Source of the DNA: Lachnospiraceae bacterium | Lineage (GTDB): Bacteria > Bacillota > Clostridia > Lachnospirales > Lachnospiraceae | Length of the DNA stretch: 60,349 nt | Direction of reading: 5' to 3' | Assembly: GCA_949383255.1 (NCBI GenBank) | Contig: CASJPF010000023.1 | Location: 1 to 60,349, forward strand | In this document: piece by piece, positions 1-8,725 of the stretch | Position numbering within the stretch: position 1 is the first letter of the stretch | How the letters are laid out: every line of letters starts with the position of its first letter | Made by a program: the position numbers and the translations under genes | Notes under the pieces: generated by a model | What the model saw: only the letters and a program-made list of their open reading frames with translations | The model's database searches: none | Told to the model about the DNA's origin: nothing

Positions 1-4
1 AGTT

Positions 5-556
5 ATGCCCACATGGAAATCTCGTGGACTGCGCGGTTCGCTTTTGGAAGAAATGATTAATATGACAAATGAAAAATATCGAGAAAGTGGGTTGGCACTG
101 ATTCAAAAGGTTCCGACGCCAATCACGCCAATTACAATTGACAAGAAAACAAGACATATTACACTTGCTTATTTTGATCAGAAAAGCACAGTAGATTACA
201 TAGGTGCAGTGCAGGGGATTCCTGTTTGCTTTGATGCGAAAGAGTGCGCAGTTGATTTGTTTACGCTTCAGAAAATACACCCACATCAAGTTCAGTTTAT
301 GCAGGATTTTGACAAACAAGGTGGCATTGCTTTTTTCCTAATTTATTTTACAGCGCGTGACATTATGTATTATATGCGTATACATGAGTTAAATGTTTTT
401 TGGGATAGAATGAAACAAGGCGGTAGAAAAAGCTTTCGATATGAGGAGTTAAAGGATAAGTATTTTATGAAGCATAAGGGCGGGCAGATGGTGCCGTATT
501 TGGATATGATTCAGATGGACTTAAATGATAGGGCTCAAGATGAGTTGACATTATAA
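5..556 (+). CDS. recU: Holliday junction resolvase RecU
   Basis: RecU cleaves Holliday junctions during recombination and chromosome segregation in Firmicutes. The 183-residue product shows the family layout: N-terminal GLRGSLLEEMINMTNEKY helix, then the nuclease core with STVDYIG (D64) and FDAKEC (D77, K79), matching the metal-binding D...(E/D)xK residues, then the WDR/GGRKSFRYEEL segment near the C terminus. The ATG at 5 gives the MPTWKSRGLRG start usual for clostridial RecU, so the gene appears complete, but its ribosome binding site lies outside the window. A promoter for the next operon overlaps its stop codon. Seen: motifs and length. Known: family function. Very likely correct. Confidence 0.93.
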   Translation: MPTWKSRGLRGSLLEEMINMTNEKYRESGLALIQKVPTPITPITIDKKTRHITLAYFDQKSTVDYIGAVQGIPVCFDAKECAVDLFTLQKIHPHQVQFMQDFDKQGGIAFFLIYFTARDIMYYMRIHELNVFWDRMKQGGRKSFRYEELKDKYFMKHKGGQMVPYLDMIQMDLNDRAQDELTL

Positions 557-573
557 CAAAAAGTGTGTATACT
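545..573 (+). promoter_or_regulatory. sigma-A promoter of the his operon
   Basis: TTGACA (545-550), a 17-base spacer and TATACT (568-573) make a near-perfect housekeeping promoter overlapping the recU stop codon. The leader to hisZ is only about 75 bases; I see no T-box specifier or terminator in it. Confidence 0.8.
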
Positions 574-653
574 TCGATAATATACTGCATTAATTCGGTG
601 ATAGATTAGCACGTTAAAGTGATAAAAACCGCGGTTTAGAGAGGGGATTTACA

Positions 654-1862
654 ATGGGGGTTAGTGGAAAAAGACTTCTGCACACGCCGGAGGGCGTGCG
701 AGATATTTATGGCAGGGAGTATGCAAGCAAGCAGATGGTTCAGAAGCTTTTGGGTGATAAATTATACAGTTATGGTTATCAGAATATTCAGACACCTACT
801 TTTGAATTTTTTGATGTTTTTAGCCGTGAAATTGGTACAACACCATCAAAAGAACTTTATAAGTTTTTTGATAAGGAAGGAAATACACTGGTGTTAAGGC
901 CAGATTTTACGCCATCAATAGCGCGATGTGCAGCCAAGTATTTTATGGATGAGACAATTCCGCTTCGCTTTTGCTATTCTGGCAATAATTTTATCAATAC
1001 AAATGATTTGCAGGGAAAGTTAAAAGAGACAACGCAGATGGGAGCCGAGTTGATTGGAGATGCTTCTCCAGAGGCGGATGCAGAGATGATTGCCTTGCTT
1101 GTCGAAGCCCTTTGTAATTCTGGATTAAAAGATTTCCAGATTTCTGTCGGTCAGATTGAGTATTTTAAGGGACTGTGTGCCGAAGCAGAATTGGATGAGG
1201 ACACGGAGTTTGCACTGCGCGAATATATTTCCAACAGAAATGAATTTGGTGCGCAGGAACTTTTGTTGGATAAGAATATACCTACTAAGACGATAGACAT
1301 GCTTTTAAATGTCAATAGTTTGTTTGGGTCTTGTGAAGTCTTAGACAAAGCATTGGAATCTGTAAATAACACGCGTTCTCGTAAGGCGCTTGAACGATTG
1401 CAGGAAGTTTATAAATTACTAAAAATATATGGCGTGGAGCAATATATTTCTTTTGATCTTGCAATGGTTAGCAAATATAATTATTATACAGGTGTTATTT
1501 TTAGTGCATATACATATCAAGCGGGAAGTGCCATTGCAAAGGGGGGCAGATATGACAACCTTTTGGAGAAATTTGGTAAATATGCACCGGCAACTGGTTT
1601 TGTTGTAATGATTGATGAGCTTGTAACGGCGCTTACAAGACAAAAACGTTGTCCTGTCTCTACGACAAAAAATATTTTGCTTTTATATAATAGTGCGTTT
1701 TGTGAGGCGTTGGAATGTGCAAAAGCGTATCGAGAACAAGGATATGCTGCAGTGTTGATGAAAAAGGAACATTCGGAAGAACATTATAAAAAATTTGCAG
1801 CGGACAATCACTTTTCTGAGATTGTATATGTGGATAGCTCTGCTGGAAAGGAAAGGGATTGA
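654..1862 (+). CDS. hisZ: ATP phosphoribosyltransferase regulatory subunit HisZ
   Basis: HisZ is a class II aminoacyl-tRNA synthetase paralogue that makes short-form HisG active and histidine-sensitive. The 402-residue protein has HisS-like motifs: LLHTPEGVRDIYG at the N terminus, motif 2 VLRPDFTPSIAR (about 78-90), and the C-terminal YYTGVIFSAY and GGRYDNLL segments. The ATG is preceded by GAGAGGGG. It is first in a run with hisG, hisD and hisB and ends one base before hisG. Presence of the short HisG next door supports HisZ rather than histidyl-tRNA synthetase; the C-terminal anticodon-binding domain is also shortened. Confidence 0.93.
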   Translation: MGVSGKRLLHTPEGVRDIYGREYASKQMVQKLLGDKLYSYGYQNIQTPTFEFFDVFSREIGTTPSKELYKFFDKEGNTLVLRPDFTPSIARCAAKYFMDETIPLRFCYSGNNFINTNDLQGKLKETTQMGAELIGDASPEADAEMIALLVEALCNSGLKDFQISVGQIEYFKGLCAEAELDEDTEFALREYISNRNEFGAQELLLDKNIPTKTIDMLLNVNSLFGSCEVLDKALESVNNTRSRKALERLQEVYKLLKIYGVEQYISFDLAMVSKYNYYTGVIFSAYTYQAGSAIAKGGRYDNLLEKFGKYAPATGFVVMIDELVTALTRQKRCPVSTTKNILLLYNSAFCEALECAKAYREQGYAAVLMKKEHSEEHYKKFAADNHFSEIVYVDSSAGKERD

Positions 1863-1863
1863 T

Positions 1864-2514
1864 ATGGAGTATCTTACGTTTGCACTCGCTAAGGGGAGAC
1901 TGGCTGCGAAAACGCTGGAACTTCTGGAACAGATAGGGATTACCTGTGAGGAAATGAAGGATAAATCTTCGCGGAAACTAATTTTTGTCAATGAGGAGTT
2001 AAAATTGAAGTTTTTTTTGTCAAAAGGTCCCGATGTGCCTACTTATGTAGAATACGGTGGCGCGGATATTGGCGTGGTGGGAAGTGATACCATTTTGGAA
2101 GAGAATCGAAGAGTGTATGAAGTTTTGGATTTGGGATTTGGAAAATGTCGAATGTGTGTTTGCGGTCCGGCTTCCGCAAAAGAGCTTTTGCAGCATCATG
2201 AGATGATACGTGTGGCTAGTAAATATCCAAAGATTGCAAAGGATTATTTTTATAATCAGAAACATCAAACAGTCGATATTATCAAGTTAAATGGTTCTGT
2301 TGAACTTGGACCAATTGTGGGACTGAGCGATGTGATTGTGGATATTGTTGAGACAGGTTCTACATTAAAGGAAAATGGGTTGGAAGTTTTGGAAGAAATT
2401 TGTCCGCTCTCTGCGCGAATGATTGTTAATCAGGTCAGTATGAAGATGGAAGCGGAGCGCATTAAGAAAATTTTACAGGCGTTAAAGGAGGCGTTAAAAA
2501 AGTGCGAATTGTAA
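1864..2514 (+). CDS. hisG: ATP phosphoribosyltransferase, short form
   Basis: HisG catalyses the first step of histidine synthesis, ATP + PRPP to phosphoribosyl-ATP. The ATG at 1864 follows GGAAAGGGATTG and is one base after the hisZ stop; an upstream in-frame ATG at 1795 lies inside hisZ and is unlikely. The 217-residue protein begins MEYLTFALAKGRL, has the GGADIGVVG segment and the PRPP loop VDIVETGSTLKENGL. It lacks the C-terminal regulatory domain of long HisG, consistent with dependence on HisZ. It overlaps hisD by 13 bases, so translation is probably coupled. Confidence 0.95.
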   Translation: MEYLTFALAKGRLAAKTLELLEQIGITCEEMKDKSSRKLIFVNEELKLKFFLSKGPDVPTYVEYGGADIGVVGSDTILEENRRVYEVLDLGFGKCRMCVCGPASAKELLQHHEMIRVASKYPKIAKDYFYNQKHQTVDIIKLNGSVELGPIVGLSDVIVDIVETGSTLKENGLEVLEEICPLSARMIVNQVSMKMEAERIKKILQALKEALKKCEL

Positions 2515-3794
2515 AATTGACAAAGGATACTAGAGCGAATTTACTTGAAAATTTGTTAAAGCGAAGTACAAATGATTACGGTGAGTATGAGAATGTGGTA
2601 GCTGATATTATTTCAAATGTAAAGGAAAGAAAAGAGGAAGCTATATTTGAGTATTCCTTAAAATTTGATAATTGTATGATAACAAAAGAGAATTTTAAAG
2701 TTACGAAAGAAGAGATTGCGTCAGCGTATCAAGCGTTAGATGCACATTTTATACAGGTAATGAAAGATTCTGCGGCGAATATTCGTGCTTATCATGAAAA
2801 GCAAAAAAGAAATAGTTGGTTTGATGCCAAAGAAGATGGAACGATACTAGGACAGAAGATTACCCCTATGCAGAAGGTTGGCGTCTATGTTCCGGGTGGA
2901 AAGGCGGCTTATCCATCAACGACATTGATGAATGTGATTCCGGCAAAGGTTGCGGGTGTTCCGAATATTATTATGACAACACCTGCCAGTGCAGATGGAA
3001 AAGTGAATCCGGCAACGCTTGTTGCAGCGGATATTGCGGGGGTAGATGTTATTTACAAGGTAGGTGGCGCACAGGCGATTGCAGCGCTTGCATATGGTAC
3101 AGAAATGATACCAAAAGTTGATAAGATTGTAGGGCCAGGAAATATTTTTGTGGCATTGGCAAAACGTGCAGTGTACGGTCATGTCAGCATTGACTCTATT
3201 GCAGGACCCTCAGAAATTCTTGTGCTTGCTGATGAGAGTGCTACACCAAGATATGTGGCAGCAGACCTTTTGTCTCAAGCGGAGCATGATGAGTTGGCTT
3301 CTGCGATTTTAATTACGACAAGTGAAGCGTTGGCGCAAAAGGTTTCCGATGAGATTGATCGTTTTGTTGCGGTTCTTGAGCGCAGGGAAATTATTCAGAA
3401 ATCGCTTGATAATTATGGATATATTCTTGTGGCACCTGATATGGATACTGCCATTGATGCAGCAAATGAGATTGCTTCAGAGCATCTTGAGATTTTGACC
3501 AAAAATCCATTTGACACAATGACAAAAATCCGAAATGCGGGCGCAATTTTTCTTGGAGAATATTCTTCAGAACCGTTGGGGGATTATTATGCAGGTCCAA
3601 ATCATGTCTTGCCAACAAATGGCACTGCAAAGTTTTTCTCGCCATTAAATGTAGACGATTATATAAAGAAGTCAAGTATAATTTGTTATTCAAAAGAGGC
3701 GCTTGAAAAAGTTCATAAAGACATTGAACTTTTTGCAGAGAAAGAAGGGTTGACTGCACATGCCAATTCAATTCGTGTGCGTTTTGGGGAATAG
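2502..3794 (+). CDS. hisD: Histidinol dehydrogenase
   Basis: HisD performs the last two NAD-dependent oxidations of the pathway, L-histidinol to L-histidine. The 430-residue protein contains PGGKAAYPST, VGGAQAIAALAYGTE, VDKIVGPGN, the IAGPSEILVLAD segment and SQAEHDELAS, plus SEHLEI and GPNHVLPT toward the C terminus, all expected of the Zn-dependent enzyme. It starts with GTG at 2502, positioned by AAAGGAGG at about 2484-2491 inside the end of hisG. Length is normal. Confidence 0.96.
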   Translation: MRIVKLTKDTRANLLENLLKRSTNDYGEYENVVADIISNVKERKEEAIFEYSLKFDNCMITKENFKVTKEEIASAYQALDAHFIQVMKDSAANIRAYHEKQKRNSWFDAKEDGTILGQKITPMQKVGVYVPGGKAAYPSTTLMNVIPAKVAGVPNIIMTTPASADGKVNPATLVAADIAGVDVIYKVGGAQAIAALAYGTEMIPKVDKIVGPGNIFVALAKRAVYGHVSIDSIAGPSEILVLADESATPRYVAADLLSQAEHDELASAILITTSEALAQKVSDEIDRFVAVLERREIIQKSLDNYGYILVAPDMDTAIDAANEIASEHLEILTKNPFDTMTKIRNAGAIFLGEYSSEPLGDYYAGPNHVLPTNGTAKFFSPLNVDDYIKKSSIICYSKEALEKVHKDIELFAEKEGLTAHANSIRVRFGE

Positions 3795-3812
3795 CTTGGA
3801 AGGAATATCACC

Positions 3813-4400
3813 ATGAAAAGAATTGCAGAAATAAAAAGAAAGACGAAAGAAACGGATATTGATATAAAATTAAATCTGGACGGGGAAGGAAAATCGGCTG
3901 TCAATACAGGAATCGGATTTTTTGACCATATGCTTGAAGGATTTTCTAAACATGGCTTTTTTGATTTAGAAGTCAATATTGTTGGAGATTTGCAAGTTGA
4001 CGGGCATCATACTGTTGAGGATGCAGGCATTGTACTTGGGAATGCGATTCGGGAGGCAATTGGCGATAAAAAAGGAATTAAACGATATGGCTATTTTATT
4101 TTGCCAATGGATGATGCTCTAGCGTTGTGCGCTGTTGACTTGTGCGGCCGACCATATTTGCAGTTTGATTGTAGTTTTCCTCAAAATATGGTTGGAGCTT
4201 TTGACACTGCACTTGTGAAAGAATTTTTCTATGCAGTTTCCTATAGTGCAGCTATGAATATACATATTAAGATGCTTAGCGGCGAGAACAGTCACCATAT
4301 GATTGAAGCTGTGTTTAAGGCATTTGCAAAAGCACTTGATGAGGCGGTCTCTATAGACGAACGCATTAAAGATGTGCTTTCAACGAAAGGGAGTTTATAA
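3813..4400 (+). CDS. hisB: Imidazoleglycerol-phosphate dehydratase
   Basis: HisB dehydrates imidazoleglycerol phosphate to imidazole-acetol phosphate. The 195-residue monofunctional enzyme shows GIGFFDHMLEGFSKHG, the metal-binding DGHHTVEDAGI and the second NSHHMIEAVFKAFA motif. ATG at 3813 follows AAGGAATATC. It is the last his gene here; hisH, hisA, hisF and hisI/E are absent, so the pathway is split in this genome or relocated. Confidence 0.96.
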   Translation: MKRIAEIKRKTKETDIDIKLNLDGEGKSAVNTGIGFFDHMLEGFSKHGFFDLEVNIVGDLQVDGHHTVEDAGIVLGNAIREAIGDKKGIKRYGYFILPMDDALALCAVDLCGRPYLQFDCSFPQNMVGAFDTALVKEFFYAVSYSAAMNIHIKMLSGENSHHMIEAVFKAFAKALDEAVSIDERIKDVLSTKGSL

Positions 4401-4403
4401 TAC

Positions 4404-5975
4404 ATGAGAGGACAGAAATTAATGAATAAAGTGAGGCGAATCTTTTGTACATTGATTGCCATCTGCATTTTGAGTAGTGTGCCTGCTGTATCAGCAAAGG
4501 CAGCAGTTGTGGAGACCGGAATTGACGTCTCAAAATGGCAGGGAGCGATTAACTGGCAAGAAGTGGCACAGAGCGGTGTTACATTTGCTTTTATTCGAGT
4601 AGGTTCGACAAAGAAAGGAATTGACGAATATTTTTATTATAATATGCTTGCTGCACAGCAGGCTGGCATTAAAACAGGTGTGTATATTTATTCCTATGCT
4701 ACCAATGTACAAGAGGCTGCAATAGAGGCACAGTTTGTACTGGATGCGATACAGAATGTACAAGTGTCTTATCCTGTGGTATGGGATGTTGAGGATAATG
4801 TTCATAAGTCTCTTTCTCCAGAAACATTGTCCTTGATGGCGAATACATTTTGTGCAACATTGGAGGCGGAAGGATACTATCCAATGGTTTATTCTAGTAC
4901 CAATTGGTATCGTGACCGGATTGGTCCAGTGTTTTATGACAAATGGGTTGCACAGTGGGCAGAGGTATGTGAGATTCCAGATGCTGCTATATGGCAGTAT
5001 TCTTGCAAGGGTAGGATTCCTGGAATTAAAGGCGATGTTGACTTGGACTATGCTCTTAAGGATTTTTCTACAAGTATTGTAAATACTGGGTGGGTTCCGC
5101 GAAAAGGATTTTTGTATTACTATATCAATTATAAAATGCAGCGCGGATGGCTTGATTTAGGCACTGCAAAATATTATCTTGATCCGGCTGGTCGAATGGT
5201 AACTGGCTGGCTTTCATTGGAGGATGGACTGTATTATTTACAGCCAGATGGTGTTATGGCAGTTGGATTTACGCCAATTGGTTTAGGAATGTATTGTTTT
5301 GGCATTGATGGAAAAATGTTGACTGGATTTCAGAATTTAGATGGTCTCTTTTACTATTTTGCGGAAGATGGTGTAATGTACACTGGATTCCTTGATTTTC
5401 CAGATGGAAAGCGGTTTTTCACAACAGATGGGCATATGTTGGTTGGATTGAATACAATCAATGATAATTTCTATTATTTTGATGCAGAGGGATATTTACA
5501 GACAGGTTGGCAGACAATTGGCGATCAGACATTTCTTTTTGCAATGGATGGACCAATGGTGCGCGGTTGGTTTAATGATGGCACAGATCGTTATTATTTA
5601 TCTATGGAAGATGGGCACAGAGTCAACGGTTGGCAGATAATAGATGGAAAAACATATCTTTTTGATGAATCTGGTCGCATGATGACTGGTGTGGTAACAC
5701 TAAATGGTCTTTCTTATCTGTTTGCAGCCGACGGATCTATGATTACAGGTTGGTTTAATGATGGTGTTTCTGCGAAATACTATGAGACAGATGGACATAT
5801 GGCAGTTGGTCTAACAACAATTGGTGAAGATGTATATTATTTTGATATAAATGGAAATATGCAGACAGGAATTGTTGAGATTGATGGCGTGCCTTATCTG
5901 TTTGATGTGGATGGAAAGATGCTGCCACAAGAGTTACTGCAACAGATTTTACTGCAACAGCAGCAACAGCAATAA
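4404..5975 (+). CDS. Secreted GH25 lysozyme with cell-wall-binding repeats
   Basis: A peptidoglycan muramidase exported by an N-terminal signal peptide (charged start, hydrophobic stretch, cleavage near VSAKA). The GH25 catalytic domain follows at about residues 35-215: GIDVSKWQG with the first acidic residue, and WDVED with the catalytic Asp/Glu pair. From about residue 235 to 515 there are roughly 13 CW_binding_1-type units of about 20 residues, pattern YYFD..G.M.TGW. ATG 4404 follows AAAGGGAG; ATG 4422 (MNKVRRIF) follows AGAGGA and is equally possible. The gene begins 3 bases after hisB, so it may ride on the his transcript. The end is odd: a glutamine-rich tail (residues about 508-523) unlike the repeats, discussed as a finding. 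Confidence 0.9.
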   Translation: MRGQKLMNKVRRIFCTLIAICILSSVPAVSAKAAVVETGIDVSKWQGAINWQEVAQSGVTFAFIRVGSTKKGIDEYFYYNMLAAQQAGIKTGVYIYSYATNVQEAAIEAQFVLDAIQNVQVSYPVVWDVEDNVHKSLSPETLSLMANTFCATLEAEGYYPMVYSSTNWYRDRIGPVFYDKWVAQWAEVCEIPDAAIWQYSCKGRIPGIKGDVDLDYALKDFSTSIVNTGWVPRKGFLYYYINYKMQRGWLDLGTAKYYLDPAGRMVTGWLSLEDGLYYLQPDGVMAVGFTPIGLGMYCFGIDGKMLTGFQNLDGLFYYFAEDGVMYTGFLDFPDGKRFFTTDGHMLVGLNTINDNFYYFDAEGYLQTGWQTIGDQTFLFAMDGPMVRGWFNDGTDRYYLSMEDGHRVNGWQIIDGKTYLFDESGRMMTGVVTLNGLSYLFAADGSMITGWFNDGVSAKYYETDGHMAVGLTTIGEDVYYFDINGNMQTGIVEIDGVPYLFDVDGKMLPQELLQQILLQQQQQQ

Positions 5976-5986
5976 CAGTCCAGACA

Positions 5987-6011
5987 GGTCTTCGCAAGAC
6001 CTGCGAAGACC
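5987..6011. terminator. Perfect 10-bp hairpin after the lysozyme gene
   Basis: GGTCTTCGCA (5987-5996) is exactly inverted at 6002-6011 around a 5-base loop. There is no U-tract, so it may be an mRNA-end or transcript-processing hairpin; the further hairpins at 6037-6075 and 6079-6107 follow directly. Confidence 0.5.
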
Positions 6012-6027
6012 GTACAAAAACATAAAG

Positions 6028-6107
6028 CCTGAGAGCAAAAATCCCATCGCCAAAGGCGATTTTCAATGGATTTTTGCAGTAACAGATCAGCTTGTCTGAA
6101 CTGTTAC
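6028..6107 (+). repeat. Dispersed palindromic repeat, copy 1
   Basis: Two hairpins in tandem: a nested one (outer AAAAATCC 6037-6044 with GGATTTTT 6068-6075, inner ATCGCC/GGCGAT) and GTAACAG...CTGTTAC (6079-6107). The stretch from CATCGC at 6045 to 6107 aligns base for base, with scattered substitutions, to the reverse complement of 11056-11120. It fills the space between the lysozyme and the radical-SAM gene and may double as a terminator. Confidence 0.6.
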
Positions 6108-6140
6108 AAACAACAACTTCCACAATAGGATAGGTATAAT

Positions 6141-8021
6141 ATGAGAAATTTAGCATTGAGCGACGATATTTTAATGAAGGTTGAAAAACCTGCTCGTTAT
6201 ATTGGAAATGAAGTAAATAGTGTAATGAAAAGCAAACCTGACATTTCTGTCAGGTTTGCAATGTGTTTTCCAGACGTCTATGAAATTGGTATGTCCCATC
6301 TTGGGATTCAAATTCTCTATGATATGTTGAATCGTTTTGACGATACTTGGTGTGAGCGTGTCTACTCTCCGTGGCCAGATTTGGATGCGATTATGCGAGA
6401 GAAGAAAATCCCTTTGTTTGCATTGGAATCACAAGATCCAATTAAGGAGTTTGATTTTTTAGGGATTACAATTCAATATGAAATGTGTTATACCAATATT
6501 TTGCAGATATTGGATTTATCACAGATTCCTTTGATTGCTACAGACCGGACATGGGAGAGTCCAATTGTGATTGGTGGTGGTCCTTGTAGTTATAATCCAG
6601 AACCAATTGCAGAGTTTTTTGATATTTTTTATATTGGAGAGGGTGAGACGCAGTATCGTGCACTTTTAGATTTGTATAAAAAATGTCGAGAAAGTGGGGA
6701 GTCCAGAGAAGCGTTTCTTGTGGAGGCTGCGAAACTTCCCGGAATGTATGTACCACGGTTTTATGAAGTGACATACTATGAAGATGGCACAATAAAATCT
6801 TTTGAACCCACGCGTGCAGATATTCCTAGAACGATTTTGAAAGAAATTGTGACAGATGTGTCGAATACTTATTATCCTGAAAAGCCAGTGGTGCCTTTTA
6901 TCAAATGCACGCAGGACAGAGTTGTTCTTGAAATTCAAAGAGGGTGTATCCGCGGATGTCGTTTTTGTCAAGCAGGACAATTGTATCGACCTGTGCGAGA
7001 ACGCGACGTGGAGATGCTTAAGAGCTATGCAATAAAAATGCTAGATAATACTGGCTATGATGAAATCTCGCTCAGTTCTTTAAGTTCTAGTGATTATACA
7101 CATCTGGAAGAACTTATAAACTTTTTAATTGACAAATGTAAAGAAAAGAAGGTTAATATATCCTTGCCATCTCTTCGCATTGATGCCTTTTCTCTTGATG
7201 TGATGGAAAAAGTGCAAGATGTCCGAAAAAGTAGTTTGACATTTGCACCAGAGGCAGGAAGCCAACGTCTGAGAAATGTTATTAACAAAGGGTTGACGGA
7301 AGAAGATATTATAAAAGGTGCCACTTTGGCATTTGAGGGTGGATGGAATCGAGTGAAACTCTATTTTATGTTGGGATTGCCAACGGAGACAGAGGAGGAT
7401 ATTCACGGAATTGCGGAGCTTTCTAACAAGATTGCAGTTGCTTTTTATAATACAGTGCCAAAAGAAAAAAGAACTGGTAAGGTACAAATTGTCGCCAGTA
7501 CATCATTTTTTATTCCAAAGCCATTTACGCCGTTTCAGTGGGCACCACAGTGCACAAAAGAGCAGTTTTTAGAGAAAGCGTATAAAACGCGCAGAGCGAT
7601 TTTGGAACAACTGAATCAAAAGAGTATTAAGTATAATTGGCATGAGGCAGATGCAAGTGTGATGGAGGGAATTTTTGCGCGTGGTGACAGGCGCTTGAGC
7701 AAACCGATATTAAAAGCATATCAAAAGGGATGTATCTTTGATGCATGGGGAGAGTATTACAAACATGATATATGGATGGAAACCTTTGCGGAATGTGGAA
7801 TTGATATTGCTTTTTATACAACGCGCGAGCGCAGTCTTGACGAAGTTTTTCCCTGGGATTTTATTGACTGTGGTGTCTCCAAAACATTTTTAAAAAAAGA
7901 ATGGCAGCGCGCGTTAGAAGAACAAGTAACTCCAAATTGTCAGCAGCAGTGTAATGCTTGCGGTGCGGCTAGATTTCAATGTGGGATATGTAGTGCCAAA
8001 AAGGAAGGAGGTTCTCTGTGA
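6141..8021 (+). CDS. B12-binding/radical SAM protein (TIGR03960 family)
   Basis: A 626-residue radical SAM protein of the family that precedes the DUF2344 protein and RNase G in clostridia. The N-terminal part (about 1-200) has a B12-binding-like fold with SHLGIQILYDMLN and the IGGGPCSYNP and IGEGE segments. The radical SAM core has the [4Fe-4S] motif CIRGCRFC (CX3CX2C, about residue 270), then LSSLSSSDY and PSLRIDAFS. The C-terminal CNACGAARFQCGIC adds four cysteines. The substrate is not known; the fixed linkage to RNase G suggests RNA modification, which is inference. It overlaps the next gene by 4 bases (translational coupling). Confidence 0.9.
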   Translation: MRNLALSDDILMKVEKPARYIGNEVNSVMKSKPDISVRFAMCFPDVYEIGMSHLGIQILYDMLNRFDDTWCERVYSPWPDLDAIMREKKIPLFALESQDPIKEFDFLGITIQYEMCYTNILQILDLSQIPLIATDRTWESPIVIGGGPCSYNPEPIAEFFDIFYIGEGETQYRALLDLYKKCRESGESREAFLVEAAKLPGMYVPRFYEVTYYEDGTIKSFEPTRADIPRTILKEIVTDVSNTYYPEKPVVPFIKCTQDRVVLEIQRGCIRGCRFCQAGQLYRPVRERDVEMLKSYAIKMLDNTGYDEISLSSLSSSDYTHLEELINFLIDKCKEKKVNISLPSLRIDAFSLDVMEKVQDVRKSSLTFAPEAGSQRLRNVINKGLTEEDIIKGATLAFEGGWNRVKLYFMLGLPTETEEDIHGIAELSNKIAVAFYNTVPKEKRTGKVQIVASTSFFIPKPFTPFQWAPQCTKEQFLEKAYKTRRAILEQLNQKSIKYNWHEADASVMEGIFARGDRRLSKPILKAYQKGCIFDAWGEYYKHDIWMETFAECGIDIAFYTTRERSLDEVFPWDFIDCGVSKTFLKKEWQRALEEQVTPNCQQQCNACGAARFQCGICSAKKEGGSL

Positions 8022-8725
8022 AATTGCGGGTAAAATTTTCAAAACATGGTGTGCTTCGATTTATAGGGCATCTTGATGTGATGCGATATTTTCAGAAAGC
8101 AATACGTCGCGCAGGAATTGATATTGCCTATTCAACAGGATTTAGCCCACACCAGATAATGTCTTTTGCAGCGCCGCTTGGGGTGGGACTTGAGAGCAAT
8201 GGAGAATATATGGATATTGAAGTTCGTTCGCTAACAAGTGCGCAAGAATTTGTTGATGCACTCAATGCGCAGATGGCAGATGGGATTAAAGTTTTGGAAG
8301 TCAAACTTCTTCCAGACAATGCTGGAAATGCAATGGCAAGTGTGGCAGCAGCGCGCTACACTGTTGCATTTCGCAAAGAGTATTACCCATTTTTTTTGAA
8401 CTCGTCAGTTGTTGATAATTTTATGAGTCAAGAGCAGATTATTGTGACAAAAAAAACAAAGAAAAGTGAGTCAACTTTTGATATGAAACCTTATATTTTT
8501 GAATGTTTATTTCAGGAAGAAAATTGCTCTATCACAATGACTGTCGATGCAAGCAGCGCAAATAATTTAAAACCGTCACTTGTGATTCGGGCTCTGTACG
8601 AAGCAAACAATCAAGAATTTGATGATTTTGGACTTTTCATCACAAGGGAAGAGACCTATACCAATGTTGGCACAGCAGATGCAGTACAACTAAAACCTCT
8701 TGGGGCAGTTGGGAGTGAATATTGA
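8018..8725 (+). CDS. DUF2344 / TIGR03936 radical-SAM-associated protein
   Basis: The 235-residue partner of the upstream radical SAM protein; in some bacteria the two are fused. It starts MKLRVKFSKHGVLRFIGHLDVMRYFQKAIRRAGI, with the conserved IGHLD and YSTGFSPHQIMSFAAPLGVGLES segments. It uses GTG at 8018, four bases before the upstream stop, behind AAGGAAGGAGG. Function unknown; presumably acts with the radical SAM enzyme. Confidence 0.88.
   Translation: MKLRVKFSKHGVLRFIGHLDVMRYFQKAIRRAGIDIAYSTGFSPHQIMSFAAPLGVGLESNGEYMDIEVRSLTSAQEFVDALNAQMADGIKVLEVKLLPDNAGNAMASVAAARYTVAFRKEYYPFFLNSSVVDNFMSQEQIIVTKKTKKSESTFDMKPYIFECLFQEENCSITMTVDASSANNLKPSLVIRALYEANNQEFDDFGLFITREETYTNVGTADAVQLKPLGAVGSEY

Noticed and set aside
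574..653. T-box or attenuator controlling the his operon
   Set aside because: Leader is about 75 bases, with no specifier stem, T-box sequence or terminator.
5755..6156. 133-codon minus-strand frame over the lysozyme 3' end
   Set aside because: Antisense shadow of repeat DNA; the plus-strand lysozyme has clear domains and signals.
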